A stretch of DNA of 64,000 nucleotides, taken from Bugula neritina (Eukaryota > Bryozoa > Gymnolaemata > Cheilostomatida > Bugulidae). The stretch is from NCBI GenBank assembly GCA_964035545.1, contig OZ037767.1, forward strand, positions 18,318,281 to 18,382,280, read 5' to 3'. This document shows, piece by piece, positions 1 to 14,413 of this stretch. Each line of letters starts with the position of its first letter. The stretch's first letter is position 1. The notes under the pieces were generated by a model, which worked only from the letters and a program-made list of their open reading frames with translations, searched no databases and had not been told where the DNA came from. The translations under genes were made by a program, and so were the position numbers.

Positions 1-400
1 TTACCTCACCAGACATTCTGAACTTTCCCTACCCTTACCTCTCTCTACCTCCGCAGCAGGTCATCGTCAAACGTCCTACCAGATGTCTAGCAATTGGAAG
101 AAACTGCCTCTCACTTTAAAACATCATCAAAGCTTTGCCACATTTAAATATTGTTGAAAAAGCACCTACTAAAATCTTTAACTTAATCTAAATAAATAGT
201 TCCCACTATTTTTTCAACTGCCACTTGGGCCCCGCTCCTTGAATAGCTATGCTACTGAGCACATGGGCCCCCATCTTGACTTTGATTGATATTATATATA
301 AATTGAATTTAGCTCTTTTTGTGTTACTGTTGTATATTTGTATTTTTTTTGTCCTTTTGTTTTTTTGATGGAAATAAAGAAAACAAACAAACAAACAAAC
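1..400 (+). mobile_element. LINE 3' end with AATAAA signal and CAAA tail
   Basis: The stretch ends in AATAAA (373-378) followed by a short CAAA-type tandem tail (about 381-400), the usual 3' signature of a non-LTR retrotransposon. The first 170 bases read as a worn C-terminal ORF2 piece rich in R, S and T, with stops. The element runs off the left edge, so its clade cannot be assigned. Its tail abuts the ACTG satellite directly, which suggests insertion at or into the array edge. Confidence is moderate because only the tail is diagnostic. Confidence 0.5.
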
Positions 401-1156
401 ATGCTACAACATATTGAAATACACTGCAACACATCAAAATATACTGCAACATACCGAAATATACGGTAATAAACTGAAATATACTGTAACACATTGAAAA
501 AAACTGCAACATAATGAAATATAATGCAAGATACTGCAACATACTGAAAAACACTGTAACATACTGAAATACACTGTAACATACTGAAATACACTGCAAC
601 ATACTGCATTATACTGACATACACTGGAACATACTGAAATACACTGCAAGAAATTGAAGTATACTGCAACACACTGAAACATACGGCAACATACTGAAAA
701 GTACTGCAACAGATTGAAATATACTGCAACATACTGAAATATGCTGTAGCATTCTGAAATACATTCCAATACACTGAAGTATACTGTAGTATACAGAAAC
801 GTACTGTAACATACTGAAACATACGTCAACATACTGAAATGTACTGCAACATACTGAAATATACCGCAGCAAACTGAAATTCATGGTAACAAACTGAAAT
901 ATGTTGCAAACTACTACAATAAGCGGCAACATACCGAAAAACACTGCAACTGTGCAACATAATGAAATATACTGCAAAAAATACTGAAATGTACTGCAAC
1001 AACTTAAAAGTTACTGGATGATGCTGAAACATACTCAAACACACTGAAATAAACTGCAAATTACTGAAAGATACTGTAACATACTGAAACATACTGCAAC
1101 ACACTGAAGTATTCTGCAACATACCTAAATATACTGCAACATACTGCAACATACTG

Positions 1157-4100
1157 AAATATACTGTAACATACTGAAAAACACTGCAACATACTGCAAC
1201 ATACTGCAACATACTGAATTACACTGTGACATACTGGAATACACTGCAACACATTGAAACATACTGCAACACACTGAAACATACTTCAACATACTGAAAT
1301 ATACTGCCAGATAACGAAGTATATCGTAATATACGGACATGTACTGTAACATACTGAAACATATTGAAACATACTGAAACATACTAAAATATACTGAAAC
1401 ACACCAAAACATACTGCAACATAATGAAATATACTGTAACACACTGAAATAAATGGCAAACTACTGAATTATGTTGTAACATACTGAAAAATACTGCAAC
1501 CTACTGAAATTTACTGTAACACATTGAAAAACACTGCAACATACTAAAATATACTGCAAGATGCTGCAACATACTGAAATACACTGTAACATACTGAAAT
1601 ACACTGCAACATACTACAACATATTGAAATACACTGTAACATATTGAAATAAACTGCAACATTTCGAAATATATGGTAACTACTGAAATATACTGCAACA
1701 TACTGCAACATACTGCAACATACTGAAATACACTGTAGCATATTGAAATACACTGCAACACAGTGAAATATACTGCAACACACTTAAACATCTGACAACA
1801 TACTGAAATATTATGCGAGACATTGAAATATACTGCAACATAGTGAAATATGCTGTAACATACTGAAATATACCGCAATAGATCGAAGTATATCGTAATA
1901 TACGGACATGTACTGTAACATACTGCAACATACTGAAATATGCTGTAGCATTCTGAAATACATTCCAACACACTGAAGTATACTGTAATATACAGAAACG
2001 TACTGTAACATACTGAAACATACTGCAACATACTGAAATGTACTGCAACATACTACAACATACTGAAACATACTGAAACATACCGAAATATACTGCAACA
2101 TACTGAAATATACTTCAACATACTGATATATACTGCAGCATACTGCAACACACGGAAACTTGCTGTAACATATTGAAATGCACTGCAACATACTGAAATA
2201 CACTGCAATATACCTAAATATATGGTAATATACTGAAATATACCGTAACTTATTGAAAAACAATGCAACATACAGAAATATACTGTAACACATTGAAATA
2301 TACTGCAACATACTGAAATATACTGTAACATACTGAAACATACTGCAACACACTGAAGTATACTGCAACATACCTAAATAAACTGCAAGATACTGCAACA
2401 TACTGAAATATACTGTAACATATTGAAATACACTGCAACATACTGCAACATACTGCAACATTTTGAATTACATTGTGACATACTGAAATACACTGCAACA
2501 CATTGAAACATACTGCAACACACTGAAACATACTTCAACATACTGAAATATACTGCAAGATATCGAAGTATATCGTAATATACGGACATGTACTGTAACA
2601 TACTAAAACATACTGAAACATACTGAAACATACTGAAACATACTGAAACATACTAAAACATACTGGAACATACCGAAACATACTGCAACATAATGAAATA
2701 TACTGTAACACACTGAATTATATGGCAAAATACTGAATTATGTTGTAGCATACTGAAACACATTGCAACATACTGAAATATACTTCAACATACTGAAATG
2801 TACTGCAACATACTGCAACAGGCGGAAATTTGCTGTAACATATTGAAATGCACTGCAACATACTGAAATACACTGCAACATACCTAAATATACGGTATCA
2901 TATTGAAATATACTGCAACACATTGAAATATACTGCAACATACTGATATACGCTGTAGGACACTGAAAAACAGTGCAACTCATTGAAATATAGTGTAATA
3001 TACGGAAATGTACTGTAACATACTGAAATATACCGCAACATACTGAAATACACGGTAACATACTGAAATATACTGCAACATACTGAAATACACTGTTACA
3101 TACTGAAATATACTGCAACATACTGCAACATACTGAAATACACTGTAACACACTGAAATACACTGCAACATACTACAACATATTGAAATACACTGCAACA
3201 CATCAAAATATACTGCAACATACTGCAACATACTGAATTACACTGTGACATACTGAAATACACTGCAACACATTGAAATATACTGCAACAGACTGAAACA
3301 TACTTCAACATACTGAAATATACTGCAAGATATCGAAATATATTGTAATATACGGACATGTACTGTAACATACTGAAACATACTGAAACATACTAAAACA
3401 TACTAAAATATACCGGAACATACCGAAAAATACTGCAACATACTGAAATATACTGTAACGCACTGAATTATATGGCAAAATACTGAATTATGTTGTAACA
3501 TACTGAAACATACTGCAACATACTGAAAGATACTTCAACATACTGTAATATACTGAAATATATCGTAACATAATGAAACATACTGTTACATACTGGAATA
3601 TATTGTAACATGATTGAAATATATTGTAACAAACTGAAATATACTGTGACATACTGAAATAGGATGCAATTGACTGTTATATACTGCAACATACTTAAAT
3701 ATTTTGCAATATACTGAAAGATACTGGAACATACTGAATTTTACTGCAACATACTGATATATACTGCAACACAGTGATATATACTGTAAAAAACTGAATT
3801 AAACTGTAACATGCTGAAATATACTGTAACAAACTGAAATGTACTGCAGATTCTGTAATAATTTGCTGCATACTAATATATACTGCAACATACTGAATTA
3901 TACTGCTACATACGTAATATACGGTAACACACCAACATATTATACCGTAACCTGTAGAAACATGTTGTGACATATTGAAATACACTGAAACATACTGAAA
4001 TATACTGCAACATACTGATATATACAGCAACATACTGATATGCACTGCAACATACTGAAATATACTGTAACATACTGAAATACACTGCAACATACTACAA

Positions 4101-4995
4101 CATACTGAAATACACTGTAACATATTGAAATACACTGCAACACTTTGAAATATACTGCAACATACCGAAATATATGGCAAACTACTGAAACATACTGTAA
4201 CACAATGAAAAATACTGCAACATACCGAAATAGACTGTAACACACTTAAATATACTGCAACATACTGAAATAAACTTTAACATACTGAAATAGACTGCAA
4301 CATACTGCAAATTACTGAAATACACGGTAACATACTGAAACACACTGCAACATACTGCAAATTACTGAATTACACTGTAACATACTGAAATACACTGCAA
4401 CATACTACAACATACTGAAAGACACTGTAACATATTGAAATACACTGCAACACATTGAAATATACTGCAACACACTGAAACATCTGACAACATACTGAAA
4501 TATACTGCGAGACATTGAAATATACTGCAACATAGTGAAATATGCTGTAACATACTGAAATATACCGCAACAGATCGAAGTATATCGTAATATACGGACA
4601 TGTACTGTAACATACTGAAACATACTGAAACATATTAAGATATACTGGAACATATCGAAACATACTGCAACATACTGAAATACACTGTAACATACTGAAA
4701 TAGGATGCAATTGACTGTTATATACTGCAACATACTTAAATGTTTTGCAATATACTGAAAGATACTGGAACATACTGAATTTTACTGCAACATACTGAAC
4801 TATACTGTAACATACGTAATCTACTGTAACATACTGAAATATAATGTACCAGGCTGAAACATATTGTAACATACTGAAATACACTGTAATACTGAAATAT
4901 ACTGCAATATACTGATATATACTGCAACACACTGATATATACTGCAACACAGTGAAATAAACTGTAAAAAAACTGAATTAAACTGTAACATACTG
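1157..4995. repeat. Higher-order repeat copy A in the ACTG satellite
   Basis: A long segment of the satellite is repeated downstream with the same irregular variants in the same order. Landmarks at about 1157, 1502, 2374, 2738, 3695 and 4736 recur at about 4996, 5341, 6103, 6467, 7384 and 8435. The offset falls from about 3839 to 3729 to about 3690-3700 through small internal indels. One is about 110 bp of extra sequence near 1910-2030 in this copy. This is a segmental tandem duplication of the array and not simple unit-by-unit slippage. Confidence 0.75.
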
Positions 4996-7900
4996 AAATA
5001 TACTGTAACATACTGAAAAACACTGCAACATACTGCAACATACTGCAACATACTGAATTACACTGTGACATACTGGAATACACTGCAACACATTGAAACA
5101 TACTGCAACACACTGAAACATACTTCAACATACTGAAATATACTGCAAGATAACGAAGTATATCGTAATATACGGACATGTACTGTAACATACTGAAACA
5201 TATTGAAACATACTGAAACATACTAAAATATACTGGAACACACCAAAACATACTGCAACATAATGAAATATACTGTAACACACTGAAATAAATGGCAAAC
5301 TACTGAATTATGTTGTAACATACTGAAAAATACTGCAACCTACTGAAATATACTGTAACACATTGAAAAACACTGCAACATACTAAAATATACTGCAAGA
5401 TGCTGCAACATACTGAAATACACTGTAACATACTGAAATACACTGCAACATACTACAACATATTGAAATACACTGTAACATATTGAAATACACTGCAACA
5501 CATTGAAATAAACTGCAACATTTTGAAATATATGGTAACTACTGAAATATACTGCAACATACTGCAACATACTGCAACATACTGAAATACACTGTAACAT
5601 ATTGAAATACACTGCAACACAGTGAAATATACTGCAACACACTTAAACATCTGACAACATACTGAAATATTCTGCGAGACATTGAAATATACTGCAACAT
5701 AGTGAAATATGCTGTAACATACTGAAATATACCGCAATAGATCGAAGTATATCGTAATATACGGACATGTACTGTAACATACTGAAACATACTGAAACAT
5801 ACTGAAACATACCAAAAGATACTGCAACATACTGAAATATACTTCAACATACTGAAATATACTGCAGCATACTGCAACACACGGAAACTTGCTGTAACAT
5901 ATTGAAATGCACTGCAACATACTGAAATACACTGCAATATACCTAAATATATGGTAATATACTGAAATATACCGTAACTTATTCAAAAACAATGCAACAT
6001 ACAGAAATATACTGTAACACATTGAAATATACTGCAACATACTGAAATATACTGTAACATACTGAAACATACTGCAACACACTGAAGTATACTGCAACAT
6101 ACCTAAATAAACTGCAAGATACTGCAACATACTGAAATATACTGTAACATATTGAAATACACTGCAACATACTGCAACATACTGCAACATTTTGAAATAC
6201 ACTGTGACATACTGAAATACACTGCAACACATTGAAACATACTGCAACACACTGAAACATACTTCAACATACTGAAATATACTGCAAGATATCGAAGTAT
6301 ATCGTAATATACGGACATGTACTGTAACATACTAAAACATACTGAAACATACTGAAACATACTGAAACATACTGAAACATACTAAAACATACTGGAACAT
6401 ACCGAAACATACTGCAACATAATGAAATATACTGTAACACACTGAATTATATGGCAAAATACTGAATTATGTTGTAGCATACTGAAACACATTGCAACAT
6501 ACTGAAATATACTTCAACATACTGAAATATACTGCAACATACTGCAACAGACGGAAATTTGCTGAAACATATTGAAACGCACTGCAACATACTGAAATAC
6601 ACTGCAACATACCTAAATATACGGTAACATATTGAAATATACTGCAACACATTGAAATATACTGCAACATACTGATATAAGCTGTAGGACACTGAAAAAC
6701 AGTGCAACTCATTGAAATATAGTGTAATATACGGAAATGTACTGTAACATACTGAAATATACCGCAACATACTGAAATACACGGTAACATACTGAAATAT
6801 GCTGCAACATACTGAAATACACTGTTACATACTGAAATATACTGCAACATACTGCAACATACTGAAATACACTGTAACACACTGAAATACACTGCAACAT
6901 ACTACAACATATTGAAATACACTGCAACACATCAAAATATACTGCAACATACTGCAACATACTGAATTACACTGTGACATACTGAAATACACTGCAACAC
7001 ATTGAAATATACTGCAACACACTGAAACATACTTCAACATACTGAAATATACTGCAAGATATCGAAATATATTGTAATATACGGACATGTACTGTAACAT
7101 ACTGAAACATACTGAAACATACTAAAACATACTAAAATATACCGGAACATACCGAAAAATACTGCAACATAATGAAATATACTGTAACGCACTGAATTAT
7201 ATGGCATAATACTGAATTGTGTTGTAACATACTGAAACATACTGCAACATACTGAAAGATACTTCAACATACTGTAATATACTGAAATATATCGTAACAT
7301 GATTGAAATATATTGTAACAAACTGAAATATACTGTGACATACTGAAATAGGATGCAATTGACTGTTATATACTGCAACATACTTAAATGTTTTGCAATA
7401 TACTGAAAGATGCTGGAACATACTGAATTTTACTGCAACATACTGATATATACTGCAACACAGTGATATATACTGTAAAAAACTGAATTAAACTGTAACA
7501 TGCTGAAATATACTGTAACAAACTGAAATGTACTGCAAATTCTGTAATAATTTGCTGCATACTAATATATACTGCAACATACTGAATTATACTGCTACAT
7601 GCGTAATATACGGTAACACACCAACATATTATACCGTAACCTGTAGAAACATGTTGTGACATATTGAAATACACTGAAACATACTGAAATATACTGCAAC
7701 ATACTGATATATACAGCAACATACTGATATGCACTGCAACATACTGAAATATACTGTAACATACTGAAATACACTGCAACATACTACAACATACTGAAAT
7801 ACACTGTAACATATTGAAATACACTGCAACACTTTGAAATATACTGCAACATACCGAAATATATGGCAAACTACTGAAACATACTGTAACACAATGAAAA

Positions 7901-8700
7901 ATACTGCAACATACCGAAATAGACTGTAACACACTTAAATATACTGCAACATACTGAAATAAACTTTAACATACTGAAATAGACTGCAACATACTGCAAA
8001 TTACTGAAATACACGGTAACATACTGAAACACACTGCAACATACTGCAAATTACTGAAATACACTGTAACATACTGAAATACACTGCAACATACTACAAC
8101 ATACTGAAATACACTGTAACATATTGAAATACACTGCAACACATTGAAATATACTGCAACACACTGAAACATCTGTCAACATACTGAAATATACTGCGAG
8201 ACATTGAAATATACTGCAACATAGTGAAATATGCTGTAACATACTGAAATATACCGCAACAGATCGAAGTATATCGTAATATACGGACATGTACTGTAAC
8301 ATACTGAAACATACTGAAACATACTGAAACATACTAAGATATACTGGAACATATCGAAACATACTGCAACATACTGAAATACACTGTAACATACTGAAAT
8401 AGGATGCAATTGACTGTTATATACTGCAACATACTTAAATGTTTTGCAATATACTGAAAGATACTGGAACATACTGAATTTTACTGCAACATACTGAACT
8501 ATACTGTAACATACGTAATCTACTGTAACATACTGAAATATAATGTACCAGGCTGAAACATATTGTAACATACTGAAATACACTGTAATACTGAAATATA
8601 CTGCAATATACTGATATATACTGCAACACACTGATATATACTGCAACACAGTGAAATAAACTGTAAAAAAACTGAATTAAACTGTAACATACTGAAATAT
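4996..8700. repeat. Higher-order repeat copy B in the ACTG satellite
   Basis: This is the second copy of the higher-order unit, collinear with the segment beginning near 1157. After about 8700 the sequence jumps to a further partial repeat of the block near 3815-4000 (the unusual TAATAATTTGC landmark recurs near 8737) before continuing as ordinary array. The copies are clearly more alike than neighbouring 20-bp units, so the duplication is younger than the spread of the basic unit. Confidence 0.75.
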
Positions 8701-11700
8701 ACTGTAACAAACTGAAATGTACTGCAACATTCTGTAATAATTTGCTGCATACTGATATATACTGCAACATACTGAATTATACTGCTACATACGTAATATA
8801 CGGTAACACACCAACATATTATACCGTGTGTTGTGACATATTGAAATACACTGAAACATACTGAAATATACTGCAACATACTGATATATACAGCAACATA
8901 CTGATATGCAATGCAACATACTGAAATATACTGTATCGTACTGAAATACACTGTAACATACTGAATCGTACTGTAACACATTAAATATAATATTCTAACA
9001 TAATGAAATATACTGTAATATACTAAAATATACTATAACATACTAAAATATACAGCTGCATACTGATATATACTGCAACATACTGCAACATACTGCAACA
9101 TACTGCAACGCACTGGAATATACTGCCACACAGGTAATATACAGTAACACATCGAAATGTACCGTAACTTGTTGAAATATATTCTAACATATCGAAATAC
9201 ACTGAAACATACTGAAATATACCCCAACATATGATATATACCGCAACATACTGATATATACTGCAGCAAACTGAAATATATTGTAACATAATGAAACATA
9301 CTGTTACATACTGGAATATATTGTTACATAATGAAATATATTGTAACAAACTGAAATATACTGTGACATACTGAAATAGGCTGCAACAGACTGTTATACA
9401 CTGTAACATACTGAAAGATACTGCAACATGCTGAATTTTACTGCAACATACTGAAATATACTGCAACATACGTAGTCTACCGTAACATACTAAAATATAA
9501 TGTAACAGGCTGAAATATATTCTATCATACTGAAATACACTGCAATACTGAAACATACTGCCACACACTGATATATACTGCAACACATTGAAATATACTG
9601 TAAAATACTGAAATAAACTGTAACATACGGAAATATATTGTGACATACTGAAATACATTGAAACATTCTGAAATATACTGCAACATACTGATATATATTG
9701 CAACACACTGATATATACTGCAATACACTGAAATATACTGTGAAATACTAAAATAGACTCTAACATACTGAAGTACACTGTAACATACTGAAATATACTG
9801 TAACCTACTGAAATAAACTGCAAGATACTGAAATATACTACAACATGCTGATATATGAATACTAAAACATACTGAATCTTACTGTAACACGTTAAATATA
9901 TTCTAACATAATGAAATATACTGTATTATACTAAAATATACTGCAACAAACTGAAATATGCTGCAACAGACTGACATATACTGCAGCACACTGAAATTTC
10001 TTGCAACATACTGAAAGATACTGCAACATACTGAATTATACTGCAACATACTGAATGTACTCCAAAATACTGGTATGCCTTGCAACATACTGAAATACAG
10101 TGCAAAATGCATGAGACATGCGGTAACATACTGAAAAATACTGTAACATTCTAAAATGTACTTTAAAATATTAAAATATACTGTAGCATACTGAATTGCA
10201 CTGCAACATACGTAATATACAGTAACATACTGAAACATACCGTAACTCGCTAAATTACATTGTAACATACTGAAATACATGGAAACAATCTGAAATATAC
10301 TGCAACATACCTAAATATTTTGCAATATACTAAAAGGAACTGGAACATAATGAATTTCACTGCAACATACTGAAATATACTGTAACATACGTAATTTACT
10401 GTAACATACTGAATTATACTGCAAGATACTGAAATATACTACAACATGCTGATATATGTATACTAAAACATACTGAATCGTACTGTAACATATCAAATAT
10501 ATTCTAACATGATGAAATATACTGTAATATACTGAAATATATCGTAACTTAATGAAACATACTGTATAACATACTAGAGAATATTGTAACATAATGAAAT
10601 ATATTGTAATAAACTGAAATATACTACAACATACTGAAATATGCTGCAACTGACTGATATATACTGCAACATACTGAAAGATATTGCAACATACTGAATT
10701 ATACTGCAAAATACTGAATTTTACTGCAACATACTGAAATACACTGCAACATACCGAATGTACTCCAAAATACTGGAATACCTTGCGACATATTGAAATA
10801 CAGTGCAAAATACATGAAACACGCGTTAACATACTGAAATATACTGCAACATACTGATATATACTGCAATACACTGTAACATTATGAAATATACTGTAAC
10901 ATACTGAAGTATACTGCAAGATACTGAAATATACTACAACATGCTGATATACGTATACTAAAACATACTGAAATGGACTGTAACATATTAAATATATTCC
11001 AACATAATGAAATATACTGTAATATACTTAAATATACTGCTGCATACTGATATATACTGCAGCATACTGAAACACCTTGCAACATACTGATATATACTGC
11101 AACATACTGCAATATACTGTAAAATACTGAAATATACCCCAACATACTGATATATACAGCAACATACTGATATACACTGCAACATACTGAAATACACTGT
11201 AACATACTGAATTGTACTGTAGCACACTGAAATAAACGGCAACATACTAAAATGTGCTGTAACATAATGAAATATACTGGAACAAACTGAAAAATACTGG
11301 AACATAATGAAATATACTGAGACATACTGAAATACACTGTTACATTTTGAAATATATTGTAACCTATTGAATTATACTGTAACATACTGAAACATACTGC
11401 AACATACTGATATATACCGCAACATACTGATATACACTGCAACATACTGAAATATACTGTAACATACTGAAATATATCGTGTCATAACGAAATATACTGT
11501 GACATACTGGAATATATTGTAACATCCTGAAATATCTTGCAACATACCGAAAGGTACTGCAACATTATGAATTATACTGCAACATACCGAAATATACTAC
11601 AACATGCTTATATATGTATACTAAAACATACTGAAATCTACTGTAACATGTTAAAGTATATTATAACATAATGAAATATACAGTAATATACTGAAAAACA

Positions 11701-11720
11701 CTGTAACCTACTGAATAGTA

Positions 11721-11845
11721 CTGTAGCACACAACTGGCACAGCCAGGTAGTGTCTGGTGCTGACGGTTGGCTGAAATGTACTCAGCCTCCGTCGATGATA
11801 GGGCGATTGTTGTCCCATTTTGATCCAGCTAATGGGGTTTGCTAG
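11721..11845. other. Array/Copia boundary, no gene recognised
   Basis: This is a short non-satellite transition after the last ACTG unit. It probably belongs to the truncated Copia element, entering the region between integrase and reverse transcriptase on the minus strand, but no domain can be read. No target duplication is visible at the junction. Confidence 0.4.
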
Positions 11846-12094
11846 CTAAGAATACATTTTAGATGTAGGATGACGGTTCTCATCATTTTCTGCATTGGAC
11901 CACTGCTTAGATTGTGCCTGGCGAGTGTTCTTGCCATTGAGCGTGGCTTTAAAACATCGCTGGCTAGACATGCAACGTGATTCACAGTCATCAATGCCAT
12001 ACCTCACAAGTGGTTTGATGGTACCCTCGAATTTACAAACAGGCTGTGTTGCCTCAGATATATTAACAGGTATTGTCTCGTTATTATTTAACAT
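11846..12094 (-). pseudogene. Copia post-integrase linker fragment
   Basis: This is an 82-codon open stretch continuing the Copia element, with a VRYGIDDCES segment that resembles the PPVRYG box seen just before Copia reverse transcriptase. It ends where the element is truncated. The assignment rests on position plus one short motif, so confidence is limited. Confidence 0.5.
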
Positions 12095-12129
12095 TGGTTT
12101 TGGTATTCTCTGTGAAATACTACTTTGTT

Positions 12130-12770
12130 AGTTGCTGGGTCTAACAAGCGATATGCTTTGGACTTAAGACTATACCCTGCTAAGAAGATCTGTTCAGCTT
12201 TTTTATCAAACTTCTTTCGCAGTTACTTAAGTACACGTGCATATGCTGTTGAACCAAATACTCGTAGATTACCAATATCAAGCTCAAGGTCATACCACAG
12301 TTAATACAAAGTTGTCATCACTTTGTGAGCACTCGTGGGAACAAGATTTCGCACATAAACAGCAGTGCTCAGCGCCTCTGCCCAGAGAGACTTTGATAGC
12401 CCTGACTTTATGATCATTGCCCTTGCAGCCTCACATACTGTACGGTTAAAGCACACAGTAATACTATTTTGCTGAGAGGCATAACACACTCTCAGCTCAT
12501 GGTGAATATCTTCAGAGCGTAGATATTGTTCAAACTGATCAAACATATATTCACCACCCCCTCTCCCCCATCACATTGTAGGGTACCGATGGTTTGGCCT
12601 GCTTTATTTGTCACTAGAGCTTGGTATTCTTGAAAAACTGAAGATACATCAGATTTATGCTTGATAGAGTATTCATGAGTAAACCTATAATAATCATCAA
12701 TGAATGACACAAAGTACCTACTGCCACTAATGAATGCAGTTTGCATGAGACCACATACCTCTGATTACTT
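12130..12770 (-). pseudogene. Copia integrase pseudogene
   Basis: Two overlapping frames together show the Copia integrase core. One has SGSRYFVSFIDDYYRFT, KHKSDV and a CDGGEG segment at the position of the second catalytic Asp. The other has FEQYLRSEDIHHEL, then PQQN replaced by SQQN, a CFNRTVCEAAR region and LWAEALSTAVYVRNLVPT. A frameshift separates them. Downstream (12130-12300) a worn LRVFGSTAYARV segment and an FLAGYS segment correspond to the usual integrase-to-RT linker, with an in-frame stop. Confidence 0.8.
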
Positions 12771-12774
12771 CTGA

Positions 12775-14107
12775 TGAGCTAGAACGCTCTTGACCATCAT
12801 ATGACGCTAGTAAAGCGCCTCATGTGTGTGACAGTGAGTGTTCCATTGATTTTCTTTAGTGCTTCCGCATTACCGCTGATATTATTCAATTTAGATAGTG
12901 ATATTTAAAAAGAAAATTGATAGGTAAGCTAGGTAAATCCTCTCATGTCGCGTATCGTTCTTGGTAAGAAACTTTGGTGGGAACAGCTAGAGCGAGAAGA
13001 AATGGAGTTAGGTAAACCTTGGGTTGCTGATCTCGTAGTTACAGACACGAGAGAGCGATTTTTCACAATCTCATCATAGTCTGATGAAAGTGAACTGTGT
13101 GTGGCTTCAGACTGTAGAATACGTGTTAATAGTGTGAGTCTATGATTTTTACGCCTTGCTTGTAATGGTAGTAGACCCAGTTTGCATCGAGCGTCACTAA
13201 CACTCTCTCGCCCCTTGAGACCTGATATAAGTCTCACCGCACGGTTCTGAACCGTTTCTATATCATGTATGGTGGTTTTTAAATAAGAATCCCAGAGGGT
13301 ATCTGCATACTCCAACAATGGACGGCAGAGGCTGGTGTAAGCCAAGAGTTTGCCATTTTTTGGAGCGTCATGGAGAGCAAACTTTATTGCTCCCAGGACT
13401 CTGCTAGCTTTTTGTGATTTCAGCACAATGTGTTTGTCAAATTTTAGGTTACTCTGCATGGTCACACCAAGATACTTGATCTCTTCAGTCCATTGGACAG
13501 GTGTACTCTCAAGCTTATAATATGGAAGGCCTGTTTGGCGACCAAATGATATAGCATGGCATTTATTTTCATTAAAAGGCATCTTCCACTGTTGGGACCA
13601 GTTATATACTGCATCGATATTGACCTGGAAGTCTGCAGCATCTGCTTCTGAGTTTACTCTTTTGTACAACAGAGTGTCGTCTGCATAAAGACTGACACAA
13701 CAATTGACACAACTTCGTAAATCGTTAATATAAACCATGAATAGTGTTGGTCTTAGTACAGATCCTTGAGGGACGCTCAATGTTACTGGGAGCTCAGTTG
13801 AGCATGAGGCTTTGATTGTAACTCTCTGTTTTCTGTTGGTGATAAAATCTTGAATCCAATTTATAATCTGTGGGTTAACTTCTGGAATGCGACGTAGTTT
13901 CAGTAGCAGTAAAGAATGGGGGACTTTGTCAAATGCTTTTTTGAAGTCTATAACAATTCCATGTGTGTTTTGTGATTGGTCGTTCGCTTTGGCAATGTCA
14001 TGGTACCTTGAGCACAGCTGAGTATCGCATGACATTATCTCCCAAAAACCATGCTGCCTTTTGTGAAGTATATTGTCAAGAGTTACATTCAGGTAGTGCA
14101 GGATTAT
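12775..14107 (-). pseudogene. 5'-truncated LINE reverse transcriptase nested in Copia
   Basis: This is a non-LTR reverse transcriptase of Jockey/CR1 type. Visible motifs in order are QHGF, DFKKAFDKVPH, VPQGSVL with LF.VYINDL, YADDTLLY (catalytic YADD), a thumb segment IKYLGVTMQSNLKFDKH and the C-terminal CRPLLEYADTLWD segment. The coding part stays open for about 390 codons and ends at 12929. An AT-rich tail of about 150 bp follows. There is no endonuclease, so the copy was 5'-truncated at insertion, which is usual for LINEs. It lies in the same orientation as the host Copia and shares a 456-codon open frame with the pre-integrase piece upstream. The PQGSVL box has R where G is usual (PQGSVLRPTLF), so it may already be inactive. 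Confidence 0.85.
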
Positions 14108-14299
14108 GTGCTCAAGCTCTAAGGAATGGGTGGACTTGATTTGATCTTTAGATTTAAATAGCTTTTGAGTCATTTTACCTTTAATACATGGAGCACACAT
14201 GCCTACACTTACATCAGATAAGTCAGCACCTGTAACAAGCTGTTCACTAGCCATGCATTTGATTGTAGCATTATTGATATAATGAGTCTCTGGTGCCAT
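14107..14299 (-). pseudogene. Copia GAG-pre-integrase fragment
   Basis: The first 64 or so codons of a long minus-strand ORF read as the GAG-pre-integrase zinc-binding domain, with a CAPCIKGKMTQKLF motif followed by STHSLELEH. In intact Copia elements this leads directly into the integrase core. Here it runs without a stop into LINE reverse transcriptase, and the expected continuation reappears at about 12770. Only the tail of the zinc domain is visible; the upstream HH pair is not clear. Confidence 0.65.
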
Positions 14300-14413
14300 A
14301 CAGTGTTACATGTGAAAAAAAATTTCCTCGTGGTCAGATGACTCCAAATCTAAATAGTATGGCTTACCAATCAGAGTTCTCATAGTGTGTACTTTGTTTG
14401 TCGTATCACAAAT

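Larger units (their letters stand above)
401..11720. repeat. 11.3 kb ACTG-core satellite, about 10-bp beat, 20-bp dimer
   Basis: Almost every 10 bases carry the core ACTG, in alternating contexts CATACTGAAA and TACACTGCAA (or TACTGTAA), so the array reads as a degenerate 20-bp dimer of two 10-bp half units. Divergence between neighbours is moderate, with point changes and few length changes. The minus strand is nearly free of stops and produces many overlapping ORFs rich in Y, C, S, Q, V, M and I (up to about 266 codons). The plus strand is full of TGA and TAA. I see no start context, splice structure or conserved domain, so these ORFs are by-products of the unit. The array ends near 11720, against decayed Copia sequence. 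Confidence 0.9.

Noticed and set aside
292-11445. Dozens of long minus-strand ORFs rich in Y, C, S, Q and V across the satellite
   Set aside because: They overlap in all three minus frames and follow from a stop-free 10/20-bp unit. No start context, splice sites or domain were found, and the higher-order duplication copies them wholesale.
401-11720. CRISPR-like regular repeats
   Set aside because: There are no conserved repeat plus unique spacer pairs. The units are contiguous and degenerate, and the genome is eukaryotic.
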